From Gemmatimonadota bacterium (GTDB lineage: Bacteria; Gemmatimonadota; Gemmatimonadetes; Gemmatimonadales; Gemmatimonadaceae): a stretch of DNA of 64,000 nt. The stretch spans positions 620,001 through 684,000 of the forward strand of contig JAZKBK010000004.1 of NCBI GenBank assembly GCA_040388625.1. Reading direction: 5' to 3'. Below are positions 8,260 to 17,151 of this stretch, one piece after another (the first letter of the stretch is position 1; every line of letters begins with the position of its first letter). The notes under the pieces were generated by a model, which saw only the letters and a list, made by a program, of their open reading frames with translations, ran no database searches and was not told where the DNA came from. Both the position numbers and the translations under genes were made by a program.

Positions 8260-9431
8260 GCCGCCGCCTCTCGCAATGCAGACAGCGCGACGTCGGCCGC
8301 CGCAACCCAGCTGAGACGACCCGCGCCCTCTCGCGCACGGTTGCCGCGCGTAACGCGATCGCCCTCGTCCGTCATCAACGCGATCATCGCACGCGCCGTG
8401 GCCTGTTCGTCACCCGGTTTCACGAAATAGCCACCGTCCTTCAGCAGGTCGGGAAGCGGACTGGCGGTGGTAGCGATTACCGGCGTTCCACATGCAGCGG
8501 CCTCGATCGCGGGGAGGCCAAATCCCTCGCTCTCCGACGGCAGCAGCAACGCGATCGCACCCGACAAGAGGTGGCGCAGCTCGTCATCCGGTATGAAGCC
8601 TGTCCATTGGACGAGTTCCGTCGTGCCGCACTGACGAATCGCGTCTGCGATTCGCGGGCTGTCACCATGAAAGACGTCCGAGTCACGCGTGCCGACAAGC
8701 AGGAGACGTGGCGGATGCTCGGCGCCGCGAATTGCGGCGGCGTGCGCTCTCACGATCATGTCCACGTGCTTGTGAGGATTGAATCCGCCGACGTAGACAA
8801 ACCATCGCTCGCCGTCGCGCAGGCCGTACTTTCGCGCGACGGCGTCGATATCCGCGGCACACTCGCTGGGCTTGTAAATGGAGGACGGCGCCTCGGTTGC
8901 GACTCTGAGACGATCGCGAGAAAGTCCGTGCACGGCGACGATCTCGCTCGCGGCAAATTCGGACACGGTGAGCACCAGCTTCGCCTGTATCAGTGCGAGC
9001 CGGGTCTTGAGATTCCAGAATAGGCGGGCGCGTCGCGATGGAAGAGTCATCTCGGGAAAGCGCTCTGCGATCGCGTCGTGCAGAGTGACCACCGCTGCGA
9101 GACGCGGCGGAAGCGGAAAGTACGTGTAGACAGACGGCGAGAAGAAGACATCGAGTTTCGCACGCCACACCGCGCGCGTGAAACGCAGCATGTCGCCCGG
9201 AGACCGCGAACTGTCGACGGCGGCGGCAACCGTTGGGGAGACGCGTTGCTGTACGAGTACGAGACGCACATTCGCCGTCGTGCCGGTCCATGTGGCGGCT
9301 GCGCGGTCGTCCACGAAGAGCGTGAACTCGTCCGCTGGAGACCGCTCAGCCATCGCCGCGATCAGCTCTCGCGCAAATCTGCCGTAGCCGCGTCCGTTGG
9401 CGATGCATGTCGCGTCCACACCTATCCTCAC
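8256..9431 (-). CDS. Family 4 glycosyltransferase (GT-B fold)
   Basis: 391 residues. The N-terminal glycine-rich start is MRIGVDATCIANGRGYGRFA. The C-terminal donor-binding half has YVGGFNPHKHVDMIVRA and the E-x7-E motif region SESEGFGLPAIEAAACGTPVI. This is a retaining, cytoplasmic GT4 using a nucleotide sugar. The start is GTG at 9431, overlapping the stop of the flavoprotein gene as GTGA. The specific linkage formed is unknown; context places it in surface polysaccharide assembly. Confidence 0.87.
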   Translation of the reverse strand: MRIGVDATCIANGRGYGRFARELIAAMAERSPADEFTLFVDDRAAATWTGTTANVRLVLVQQRVSPTVAAAVDSSRSPGDMLRFTRAVWRAKLDVFFSPSVYTYFPLPPRLAAVVTLHDAIAERFPEMTLPSRRARLFWNLKTRLALIQAKLVLTVSEFAASEIVAVHGLSRDRLRVATEAPSSIYKPSECAADIDAVARKYGLRDGERWFVYVGGFNPHKHVDMIVRAHAAAIRGAEHPPRLLLVGTRDSDVFHGDSPRIADAIRQCGTTELVQWTGFIPDDELRHLLSGAIALLLPSESEGFGLPAIEAAACGTPVIATTASPLPDLLKDGGYFVKPGDEQATARAMIALMTDEGDRVTRGNRAREGAGRLSWVAAADVALSALREAAA

Positions 9432-10957
9432 GCGCTGGCAGGCAGCTTATCTCCGGCGCGAGCATCGCTGATGTCGGAGCTGGCTATCTCGAGCTTCTGT
9501 TCCTCGTGGTAATCGAGATCGGTATTCACTGACCATACGTCGTGATTCGCACCGTACATGTTCGCAACAGTGAGCATCGCGGTGTACATCGAATGATCCT
9601 GATTGTTGTACTTGTGCATGCCGTTGCGTCCCACCATGTGCAGGTTGGGAATCGCATCGGTAAAGTCGCGTACGGCGTCGAGGTGACCGCGATACGCCGC
9701 ATTGTAGATCGGATAAGCCTTCGGCACGCGCACGACAGTGCCGTCCATCACGGTCGATGCGCGGGCAAGGCCGAGCTGCTCCAGTTCCCTGGTGGCGAGC
9801 GCGATGAGATCCTCGTCGCTGCTGTTCCAGAGCCCGTCGCCCTTGAAGCAGAAGTACTCGAATCCGAGGCACGTGCGTCCCGGCTCGGGTACCATGTCGC
9901 GGCTCCAGTTGTTGAAATTCTGGATGCGCCCGACTTTGACGCCGGGTGTGTGGATGTAGATCCAGTTATCTGGAAAGACGTTCTCTCCTTCCAGTATCAA
10001 CGCTACGACCAGAAAGTCGCGGTATGCCAGTCCTTCGGCCCCTTCGCGTGCTGAAGCCGGCGGTGCGTCGCCCATGGACCGCACAAGCGAGCGCACGGGC
10101 AGTGTCGAGATGAAATGGCGACCCGCGATTCTGATCTCGCCGCCTGGCGTCTGCACACGTGCAGCGGTAAGGCGACCATTGCTGTATTCCAATCCGCTCA
10201 CGTGATGGCGCATGAGCACCTTGCCGCCCATCTCGCGAATGCGGTCGCGACACGCTTCCCACATCTGGCCAGGGCCGAGGCGCGGGTACTTGAAGGTGTG
10301 AATGAGCGTCTTGATGGCGGACGACCTTCGATTGAGCGACGTTGCGGATAGCACGGCCGCTGCGAGCGACAGCCCCTGGATGCGCTGTGCCGCCCATTCC
10401 GCACGAATCTCGCTGCACGGAATTCCCCAGACCTTTTCCGTGTAGGTCTTGAAGAAGAGCTCGTACAGTCTGCGTCCGAATCGATTGCACACCCACTCCT
10501 CGAACGTATCCTCCACGGGATACGGGTGCAGTCTGGCGTCGACGTAACTCGCCACGATTCGTATCGCATTCACGACGCCGAGCCCGCTGAGCGCATTGCG
10601 CGCCTGCAGCGGATAATTGAAGTACTTGCCGCCGTAGTGGATTCGCGACAGTCTCGGGACATCGATGAACTGATCGCCGAGCAACTCCTCCCAGAGCTCC
10701 TGCACGGGAGTGATCTTGGTGAAGAAACGGTGGCCACCGATGTCGAACCGGTATCCCTTGTACTGCGCAGTCTGGGAGATTCCGCCTACTGTGTCGCTGG
10801 ATTCAAGCACGGTTACGGACACACCGCGCTTGGCGAGCAAGTACGCAGCCGTAAGGCCTGCTGGGCCAGCGCCGCAGACGATAACGCTGTCGCCCGCCCG
10901 CAAACGGTCCACACGGCGCGCGCTGGACATTCGCTCGTCTCGTTCGATCAGTTCCAT
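9428..10957 (-). CDS. FAD-dependent UDP-galactopyranose-mutase-like oxidoreductase
   Basis: About 509 residues from the ATG at 10957; an in-frame TTG at 10975 is an alternative. The dinucleotide-binding motif VCGAGPAGLTAAYLLAKRG is followed by VLESSDTVGGIS and IGGHRFFTK. The C-terminal FAD signature region is NLHMVGRNGMHKYNNQDHSMYTA. It belongs to the amine-oxidase/UGM-like flavoproteins common in polysaccharide clusters. Whether it contracts a sugar ring or does another redox step cannot be told. It is the first gene of a chain of GTGA/ATGA-coupled genes that runs to 4038. A second, divergent homologue lies at 20131-21594. Confidence 0.8.
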   Translation of the reverse strand: MELIERDERMSSARRVDRLRAGDSVIVCGAGPAGLTAAYLLAKRGVSVTVLESSDTVGGISQTAQYKGYRFDIGGHRFFTKITPVQELWEELLGDQFIDVPRLSRIHYGGKYFNYPLQARNALSGLGVVNAIRIVASYVDARLHPYPVEDTFEEWVCNRFGRRLYELFFKTYTEKVWGIPCSEIRAEWAAQRIQGLSLAAAVLSATSLNRRSSAIKTLIHTFKYPRLGPGQMWEACRDRIREMGGKVLMRHHVSGLEYSNGRLTAARVQTPGGEIRIAGRHFISTLPVRSLVRSMGDAPPASAREGAEGLAYRDFLVVALILEGENVFPDNWIYIHTPGVKVGRIQNFNNWSRDMVPEPGRTCLGFEYFCFKGDGLWNSSDEDLIALATRELEQLGLARASTVMDGTVVRVPKAYPIYNAAYRGHLDAVRDFTDAIPNLHMVGRNGMHKYNNQDHSMYTAMLTVANMYGANHDVWSVNTDLDYHEEQKLEIASSDISDARAGDKLPASA

Positions 10958-11234
10958 GGCAGGTGCGGTGGTCAATGCGCGCGGCCGGCAAGCGTGAACA
11001 TCGCTGAAAGGTGCGCTACCCGAAGGTGTCCGTGGCAGGGATATCCCGCACCAACCGTACCGCCGGATGGCTTTCTACCCACGGCAGGTGAAAGCAGCGT
11101 AAGTGCTTGCCATACAATACTAATCATATGTTTACGTAATGATAAGCACACACACGGACGGCGCGGGGGGGATCGAACTGCTGCGCCGGCACCACATTCT
11201 GCCATGCGGCGCTACAAACCCGATGGCGGGAGGG
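10958..11234. other. Intergenic region with AT-rich island, likely promoter area
   Basis: About 275 bases with no gene. Bases 11107-11148 are strikingly AT-rich (catacaatactaatcatatg, then tttacgtaatgataag) against a high-GC background, and are flanked by the short inverted repeat GTGCTT/AAGCAC (11102-11107 and 11143-11148). It lies upstream of the minus-strand chain 9428-4038, so it is probably the promoter or regulator-binding zone for that chain. No exact -35/-10 pair can be assigned with confidence. Confidence 0.4.
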
Positions 11235-12350
11235 CTAGCCCGGAATTACACCCATCTGGAGACTTGCGACGTCGCGAACCGCATCACTATCGAGCGCGAT
11301 GCGCTGGCCCGAATCCGCGGAAAGATAGGTAGCGGCGATCACCTCGAGGACATCGACTCCGGCCTGGCCGTCGGCCGGAAGTTCACCACCATCGCGGAAC
11401 GCAAGCAGAGACCGCTGGATCAATCGCCGCGTTGCCAGCATCGCTGGGTCCTTGGGATTGCGCGCCAGCATCGTGCGAAGATGGCCGACTTCGCGCCACG
11501 CCAACCCCGACACTCCGTACTCGAGCCGCACATGCGGCCTGGTGCTGCGATGGAGGCCGGCCGATACACGGGCACGTCCGCCGAACGAGGCACGCAGGGA
11601 CGAGTCACGAGTTTCCGCTCGCAATTCGAAGTACTGCGTTTCTCCCTTGCACAGCCTGTCCTGAACTATCTGGGCCAGCCGGCCGCGACTGAACTCGAGC
11701 GTGACGAGGGCGACCGCGTCCGAATCACTGTCGCGAACTCCACAGGTGGACGTCGACGCCGAAACGGAGACAGGGCGCTCGCCAAACAGCGCCATCAGGA
11801 AATCCACGAGATGGATGCCAGCTTCGTACAGCGTACGTTGCAACATCTGGCCGCGCCATCCCGGCTCGGCCCACGGTGGCAGGTCCATCAACTGCCAGGC
11901 CTGGGCGAACACCACGCCTCCGGGCGCGGCATCCGCGGCATCGCGAACTGCGCGAAATATCTCCATTTCACGAAACTCGTGATTCAGTGCGACGCGCTTT
12001 CCGGTTGCGGCAGATGCGGCGAGTATGCTGTTCGCTTCGTCGATACTGGAGGCGAATGGCTTTTCGCATATCACGTGCGCGCCGGACTTCAGTGCAAGTA
12101 TGCAGTGATCGACGTGGCTCGCCGGCGGCGTGCCCACAATCACCACGTCCGGCGTCGTCCGCGAAATCACATCTTCGATCGACTCGAAAACCGGCACTTT
12201 CCACGTCGATGCGGCGCGGTCTCTGCGCGCCGCATCGACATCGCACGCGCCGACCACGGTCGCGATGTCCGGTAAGCCAGCGAGCGCCGGCAGGTGAAGC
12301 GTGTGTCCGGCGTTACCCAGCCCGACGACTGCGACTTTGAATGGAGGCAT
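11235..12350 (-). CDS. Gfo/Idh/MocA-family NAD(P)-dependent sugar oxidoreductase
   Basis: 371 residues. The N-terminal Rossmann motif is VAVVGLGNAGHTLHLPAL (about residues 6-23) and the family hallmark EKP (VICEKPFASS) sits at about residue 95. The C-terminal alpha/beta domain includes YEAGIHLVDFLMALFGERPV, with the usual G-x-H-x-x-D active-site region. Members oxidise or reduce sugars or nucleotide sugars. The neighbours (methyltransferase, HAD phosphatase, glycosyltransferases) suggest modified-sugar synthesis, but the substrate is not known. Confidence 0.85.
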   Translation of the reverse strand: MPPFKVAVVGLGNAGHTLHLPALAGLPDIATVVGACDVDAARRDRAASTWKVPVFESIEDVISRTTPDVVIVGTPPASHVDHCILALKSGAHVICEKPFASSIDEANSILAASAATGKRVALNHEFREMEIFRAVRDAADAAPGGVVFAQAWQLMDLPPWAEPGWRGQMLQRTLYEAGIHLVDFLMALFGERPVSVSASTSTCGVRDSDSDAVALVTLEFSRGRLAQIVQDRLCKGETQYFELRAETRDSSLRASFGGRARVSAGLHRSTRPHVRLEYGVSGLAWREVGHLRTMLARNPKDPAMLATRRLIQRSLLAFRDGGELPADGQAGVDVLEVIAATYLSADSGQRIALDSDAVRDVASLQMGVIPG

Positions 12351-12440
12351 TCGATCTCCGTTTTGATGCGGTGTGTACGCGTGCCGAGGCGAACGATCTC
12401 GACATCACATCCGCGGCGTGCTGCGAGCCGTGGGAATCTA

Positions 12441-13199
12441 TCAGGCGCGGCACAATCCGACGATGCTGCGACCCAGCGGCAGGCGCCAGCCAGCAACAAC
12501 GACGCGTCCTTCGAGGTTGAGCCAGGCGCGCTTGAGTGAGTCTGCACGACCTGGGGCTGTGGGCTCTGGCGCCAGGATTCCGGAGTCCCTGCGCCTATGT
12601 GCCCGTAACTCGCGCGGAATTTCGGCAAGGCCCAGCACGGCATTGACACGACCCATGCGCACAATCTCAAAGCCCGCTGCAATCAGTTTCTGGTGCAGGT
12701 CGGGCGGGTCGTACTTACGATAGCTCGACGTTACATCGTCAGCCTTGCGGGGGAAGCTCTGTGCGTTCGTGCGAAACAGAAGGTATCCGCCTGGTTTCAG
12801 GACTCGCATGATTTCGCGTAGTGCCGCGACGTCTCCGCCATCCACAGGCAGATGATGCAGGACGTCGAGTGTGATGACCAGATCTGTGCTCGCACTCGCA
12901 AGGGGAATGTTCGTCGCCGACGCAAGGACCAGATCGATGTGCTCGCTGTGTGCGTCGGACAAGGCGTCCTCGCTTATATCGAGTCCGAGGGTAGCCCAAC
13001 GTGGGTGCGTCTGTTGCACCCATGCCAGCGTCTGACCGGAGCCGCACCCGACGTCGAGGACCGTGCAGTCGTCCCCCAGCGCAGCCAGGTCGAGCAGGCG
13101 CGCAGCGAGGTCCCGCATGCCGGCATTCCACCACGACTGCGCCTCGAGAGCGCGCATGCGCGCGAAATACTCGGGTGTGCGCGGCTGCGGAGATCCCAT
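12441..13199 (-). CDS. Class I SAM-dependent methyltransferase
   Basis: 252 residues. Motif I is VLDVGCGSGQTLAWV and the following acidic strand end is LGLDISEDAL. The post-motif region is LVITLDVLHHLP and motif III is LREIMRVLKPGGYLLFRTN. This is the Methyltransf_11 type of small-molecule methyltransferase. It follows the HAD phosphatase gene by 8 bases and probably belongs to its transcript. In this island a sugar or polyprenyl-linked saccharide is a plausible acceptor, without direct evidence. Confidence 0.85.
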   Translation of the reverse strand: MGSPQPRTPEYFARMRALEAQSWWNAGMRDLAARLLDLAALGDDCTVLDVGCGSGQTLAWVQQTHPRWATLGLDISEDALSDAHSEHIDLVLASATNIPLASASTDLVITLDVLHHLPVDGGDVAALREIMRVLKPGGYLLFRTNAQSFPRKADDVTSSYRKYDPPDLHQKLIAAGFEIVRMGRVNAVLGLAEIPRELRAHRRRDSGILAPEPTAPGRADSLKRAWLNLEGRVVVAGWRLPLGRSIVGLCRA

Positions 13200-13207
13200 C
13201 TGGAGCT

Positions 13208-13891
13208 CTATCCGTTGGATGAGAATTTGTACAACACGCGCTCAGCGGCTTGCAGCACTCGTACTGCCATCGGGAAACTGCGCGGCTGTACGGTTCTGAC
13301 CTTGACTGTTCGAACGCCGAGACAGTTCGCGGGCGCGACATCGGTAAGATACTGATCGCCGACCATCACGGCGCGGGTTGGCGCGCTGCATCCCAGCTCG
13401 GCGAGTGCAGCGCGCACGAGCGACACATTGGGCTTGCGCAGTGTCCGCGCCGCTGGCCGATGTATGACGCCATCCTCTGCGGCGCACGAATCGCTGGCCC
13501 CGATCCGGCGCCGTACGATCAATCCGTCCGGGCAGTCGTAGACACGAATCACGGGAATTCCTGGAAAGATCGCGGACAGTTCGATGAATCTACGTTCGTC
13601 CGAATTGGACAGAATCACGTGGCGCAGCTCGGGCTCGGCGAGAAGGCGTGAAAAAGCCGGTTCGAGATCTGGTGCGACCGCGGCGGCGTTGCGCGCCATG
13701 AGGGTGCCATCGACGTCCCAGATCATCCCGGTGATCACTCCGGCGGTGCCCAGGGAGTGAAGTATCAGCGGGTCCAGAGCAGCTACACTTGCGAGGTGGA
13801 TTGTCGGACGCATGTGTCGGACGAGCGCCCCGAGCTGCGGAACTCCCTGCACGACCGTCGATAACCAGTCGCCCCGCCGCACAATTTGCAT
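13208..13891 (-). CDS. HAD-superfamily phosphatase (YqeG/IIIA-like)
   Basis: 227 residues. All four HAD motifs can be seen: IWDVDGTLM (nucleophile and acid aspartates), VILSNSDE, the lysine in LRKPNVSLV, and VMVGDQYLTDV. The arrangement with a short middle section resembles the YqeG/phosphatidylglycerophosphatase-like IIIA subfamily. The substrate is unknown; a phosphorylated sugar or lipid phosphate is possible. The ATG at 13891 faces the divergent gene that starts at 14067, leaving a 175-base divergent promoter region. Confidence 0.75.
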   Translation of the reverse strand: MQIVRRGDWLSTVVQGVPQLGALVRHMRPTIHLASVAALDPLILHSLGTAGVITGMIWDVDGTLMARNAAAVAPDLEPAFSRLLAEPELRHVILSNSDERRFIELSAIFPGIPVIRVYDCPDGLIVRRRIGASDSCAAEDGVIHRPAARTLRKPNVSLVRAALAELGCSAPTRAVMVGDQYLTDVAPANCLGVRTVKVRTVQPRSFPMAVRVLQAAERVLYKFSSNG

Positions 13892-14066
13892 TCAGAAATG
13901 TCGTTCTGCGGCGAGTTGCCGGCCAGTCGTCGCTGTTCTCCGGATAATCCGGTCGTAAGGGCTCGGTGGTCCGCGGGTGATCGGACTCCCGATTTCCGCC
14001 GCAGGACAGGGGGCGGCAGGACTTTCCACTTGCCGGTGCGGTTTGTGCAGCCGTATACTCTCGCCA

Positions 14067-16211
14067 ATGCCTGAGACGCGCGGTCCTGATGTGCAGCAGC
14101 ACACCCTGGCTTCGCAGCGGACGTCGCGCTCCGGGGTCGGTGCGCCAGCGGCTACGCTGGGGAACGTCCGACGCGAACTGATCTGGATGCTGGTCACCGT
14201 GGCCGTCGCCAGCGTTATCGTGACGGTCGGGCGATCTGCGATACAATCGGCGGCATCCACGTACAACCTGGCCGACGGATCAAGTCCATTCTGGCTGCCG
14301 TCACACGCATGGCTGTTGTATGTCTGCGTGCCGGCGGTCGTGATCAGCTCGATGCTCGTCTTCATAGCGCCGGGTTTGTTTCTGGCCTCTGCGCTTGGCG
14401 CGACGAGATCGTGGAGCTGGTGGCTGTTGTGCGGCGTGGCACTCGGTATTGTCGTGTTGAGCGCAGCTACTGCTACCGTCCAGCGGATCGCAGGAACACC
14501 GCTGACCGGAGCAAGTTTTCTCCTCGTCGTGTTCGGCTGCAATGCAGCAGCGGCTGCTATCGCCTGGTTCCGCGCGATGCGCACTGACCGGCCGGCCATA
14601 CCACGATTCGCTGCGCGAAATGCGCTGGAAGCTGCAGCGGCGCTGTCCGTCATTCTCGTAGTCATGCTTCCCAAGTTCATGTGGGAGAACTTCAACGGCG
14701 ACGGTGCTGACGCACTCGAAGTGGCTCGGCTCCTATTTCACCAGGCGATGCCATTCTGGCCCGCTGGCGCGGGAACTGTCGGCAACTTCCCGGGAATTAC
14801 GTCGATGCTTTTCGCGTATCCGGCGTCGTGGTTCGTGCGCGCGTTCGGCGCACTGGAATTTTCGGCACGTGCGCCTCTGCTGCTCGCACTGCTCGCCACT
14901 CACGCCGCGATAGTCGCCCTCGCGGAGGTTCGCGATAGAGGCGCCGATACGGCACGTCGTACGCTCGGTGCGGGTGAGCGATTGCTGATCTGGACGGCGT
15001 TGCTTGTCTATACGATAGTCGTGGCCTACAGCGCGACATACAGTGCATACTCCGCCGATATCGCCATGCCAGGTGCGCAGGATACGATGCTCGTCGCACT
15101 CTTCGCGGCAACGATAATTGCAGTGGCGTCGGATGAGGTCGGCTGGATGATGCTGTTCGGGCTACTGTCCTACTTCGCGCTGCCGAACGGACTGCTGCTA
15201 CTCGGAATGCTCTGGATGGCGGTACTGCTCGTGTATCGACCGGTGCCGCGCCGGATTGTCATTACACTCGGCACTCTGATAATTGCATGTATCGTGCTGG
15301 GGACGTTGCTGCCGTATCTTCTCCGGCGCGTCGGGTCGCTGGCTCCGGGCGGGGAGTACGGCAGCGACATGCTGTTGAACCGCGTGCTGATGGTGCAGTT
15401 CAGCGACTGGCGACGACTCTTGTATGTACTCATTCCCTGCGGGATCGCGCCGGTCGCGGCGATATTTCTCTGGAAACGCCAGGATTCGCTCGGTCGTGTG
15501 ATCGCGTTGCTGATCGTCGGTTATTTTGTTTTTACGTACGTGCAGGCGTATTCAAAACTGCACTACTACGTACCAGTGATGCTGTTACCGATCGCACTGT
15601 ACTGGCGAGTTGCTCCGGACGAGCGCAAGCAGCGCATCGAATGGCGCATCGCTGCGCTCGCTGGCCTCGTGGGCGCGCTGATACTGGCGTTGCCGAGGCG
15701 AGGGGCACCCATGACATGGGCTCGGCGGGTCGCCTCCGAGATCCAGATTCGCGTTCCGGGGTACGACGTCTCTTCACCTGAGGAATTCAGAGCGGCAGAT
15801 ACGCTGGTGCTGCTGTTTCCGATGTCGTGGGACCGGCATGTGCCCCAAACGCTGGGTAACTCACCACTGGTCTGGAACTATTATCTGCACCACGATATGG
15901 GAGTCCCTTCGGAGCACACGAACTACGTCGTGCAGCCTGTCGAGATGTCGTTACCGGCGGGGTTCCACCCCATCGGTCAGCAGGGCCACTACACCATGCT
16001 TGTCAGGAGTGATTCCGTGCTCGCAAAGGACCGTTCACAGAGATTACCGATAGATCCTGGGAGTCCGCTGTTTCTGGTTCGGCGTGACATCCTGTTCGAC
16101 TACGCTAAAGCCAGTAACGGTGCGCCGATACACGACATTGTCGACGCGCTGGGGCGCCGCGGAATTGATTTACGCAGATTTGTGAACCATCGCGATCCCG
16201 GCCCCAGATGA
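14067..16211 (+). CDS. Large polytopic membrane protein, GT-C glycosyltransferase-like
   Basis: 714 residues from the ATG at 14067 (MPETRGPDVQQHT); the open frame extends further upstream but without a plausible start context. There are about 11-13 hydrophobic segments in the first 550 residues and a soluble C-terminal domain of about 160 residues. An acidic loop after an early helix (MWENFNGDGADALE) resembles GT-C catalytic loops. The function is therefore probably a transferase using a polyprenyl-linked sugar, though this is weaker than for the neighbours. It is coupled by an ATGA overlap to the next GT2 gene at 16208. Confidence 0.6.
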   Translation: MPETRGPDVQQHTLASQRTSRSGVGAPAATLGNVRRELIWMLVTVAVASVIVTVGRSAIQSAASTYNLADGSSPFWLPSHAWLLYVCVPAVVISSMLVFIAPGLFLASALGATRSWSWWLLCGVALGIVVLSAATATVQRIAGTPLTGASFLLVVFGCNAAAAAIAWFRAMRTDRPAIPRFAARNALEAAAALSVILVVMLPKFMWENFNGDGADALEVARLLFHQAMPFWPAGAGTVGNFPGITSMLFAYPASWFVRAFGALEFSARAPLLLALLATHAAIVALAEVRDRGADTARRTLGAGERLLIWTALLVYTIVVAYSATYSAYSADIAMPGAQDTMLVALFAATIIAVASDEVGWMMLFGLLSYFALPNGLLLLGMLWMAVLLVYRPVPRRIVITLGTLIIACIVLGTLLPYLLRRVGSLAPGGEYGSDMLLNRVLMVQFSDWRRLLYVLIPCGIAPVAAIFLWKRQDSLGRVIALLIVGYFVFTYVQAYSKLHYYVPVMLLPIALYWRVAPDERKQRIEWRIAALAGLVGALILALPRRGAPMTWARRVASEIQIRVPGYDVSSPEEFRAADTLVLLFPMSWDRHVPQTLGNSPLVWNYYLHHDMGVPSEHTNYVVQPVEMSLPAGFHPIGQQGHYTMLVRSDSVLAKDRSQRLPIDPGSPLFLVRRDILFDYAKASNGAPIHDIVDALGRRGIDLRRFVNHRDPGPR

Positions 16212-17149
16212 CGCAAACACCCCCAGAGCTGTCGGTCGTCGTGGTAGCGTTCGTTGGCGAGCAGTACCTGCAGCGACTGCTCGATGCGCTTACCCTGCAG
16301 ACGACCGACCGGTCTGAAGTGATCGTCGTCTGTGATTCCCTGATTGGCGACATTGCGCGGTTTCGCTCGAGCTATCCGACGGTCGATTTCGTACGCTTCG
16401 ATGACCCACGCTCGCCCGCCAGCCTTCGTGCGGTAGGCGTCGCGCGCGCCCGAGGTGAAATCGTTGCGCTCGTGGAGGATCACTGCGTGCCGGCGCCGGA
16501 CTGGACAGCACAGGTGATCGCGGCACACCAGGGCGATGCCGCTGCCGTCGGCGGCGCAATGGAAAAGGGCTTTCCACCGGATTCCGGCGACGACACAGCA
16601 CTCAACTGGGCACTGTATCTGGCAGATTACAGCCGATACGCACTCCCAATGGCCGAAGGCCGATCCGGCGCGGCCTCCGACTGCAACGTTTCGTACAAGC
16701 GCCAGGCGCTCATGGAGATAGCTCCGGTGTGGAGCAATGAGTTCCACGAGAATATCGTGCATGCGGAGCTCGCAAGGCACGGCAAGCCGCTGTGGTTCTC
16801 GCCGCGCATCGTGGTCCACGAACAGCGATCGATGACATGGTCGCAGACGCTTCACGACAGGTACTCGTTCGGCCGGCTGTTCGGCAGCACGCGCGTCGTG
16901 GGCGCCTCACCGGCGAAGCGGTTGGCGATGTCGGGCGCCGCTCTCCTGCTACCGCCGCTCCTCGTTGCTCGTGTTACGGGCAACGTCGTCCGCAGGCGAA
17001 GATATCTGGGGGCGCTCGCGCGGGCCTCGGTGCCGCTCATCGCCGTTGCGTCTGCGTGGGCAGCTGGCGAGCTTATGGGATACGTTACAGGGAAGGCCGG
17101 TGCTTCTCTCAGTCAAAGTCCTGCGACAAAAGCAACGGAGAGTACGTAA
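16208..17149 (+). CDS. Family 2 glycosyltransferase
   Basis: 313 residues. GT2 features are LSVVVVAFVGEQYLQRLL at the N-terminus, SLRAVGVARARGEIVALVEDHCVPAPDW (DXD replaced by E-D-H), and SDCNVSYKR followed by NEFHENIVHAELARHGK in the acceptor region. Two hydrophobic stretches lie near the C-terminus. The ATG overlaps the stop of the previous membrane protein (ATGA), so they form a translationally coupled pair. Substrate unknown. The EDH variant in place of DXD is also seen in other GT2 enzymes and does not by itself imply inactivity. Confidence 0.82.
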   Translation: MTQTPPELSVVVVAFVGEQYLQRLLDALTLQTTDRSEVIVVCDSLIGDIARFRSSYPTVDFVRFDDPRSPASLRAVGVARARGEIVALVEDHCVPAPDWTAQVIAAHQGDAAAVGGAMEKGFPPDSGDDTALNWALYLADYSRYALPMAEGRSGAASDCNVSYKRQALMEIAPVWSNEFHENIVHAELARHGKPLWFSPRIVVHEQRSMTWSQTLHDRYSFGRLFGSTRVVGASPAKRLAMSGAALLLPPLLVARVTGNVVRRRRYLGALARASVPLIAVASAWAAGELMGYVTGKAGASLSQSPATKATEST

Positions 17150-17151
17150 TC

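Noticed and set aside
11150..11234. tRNA-like T-arm string (GTTCGATCCCC) on the minus strand
   Set aside because: The flanking stem bases do not pair, no D-arm or anticodon arm can be drawn, and no acceptor match is present, so this is a chance similarity.
14067..14100. Upstream start of the large membrane protein at 13977
   Set aside because: The extra 30 residues are Cys/Gly-rich with no membrane signal, and the ATG at 14067 leaves a normal cytoplasmic N-terminus.
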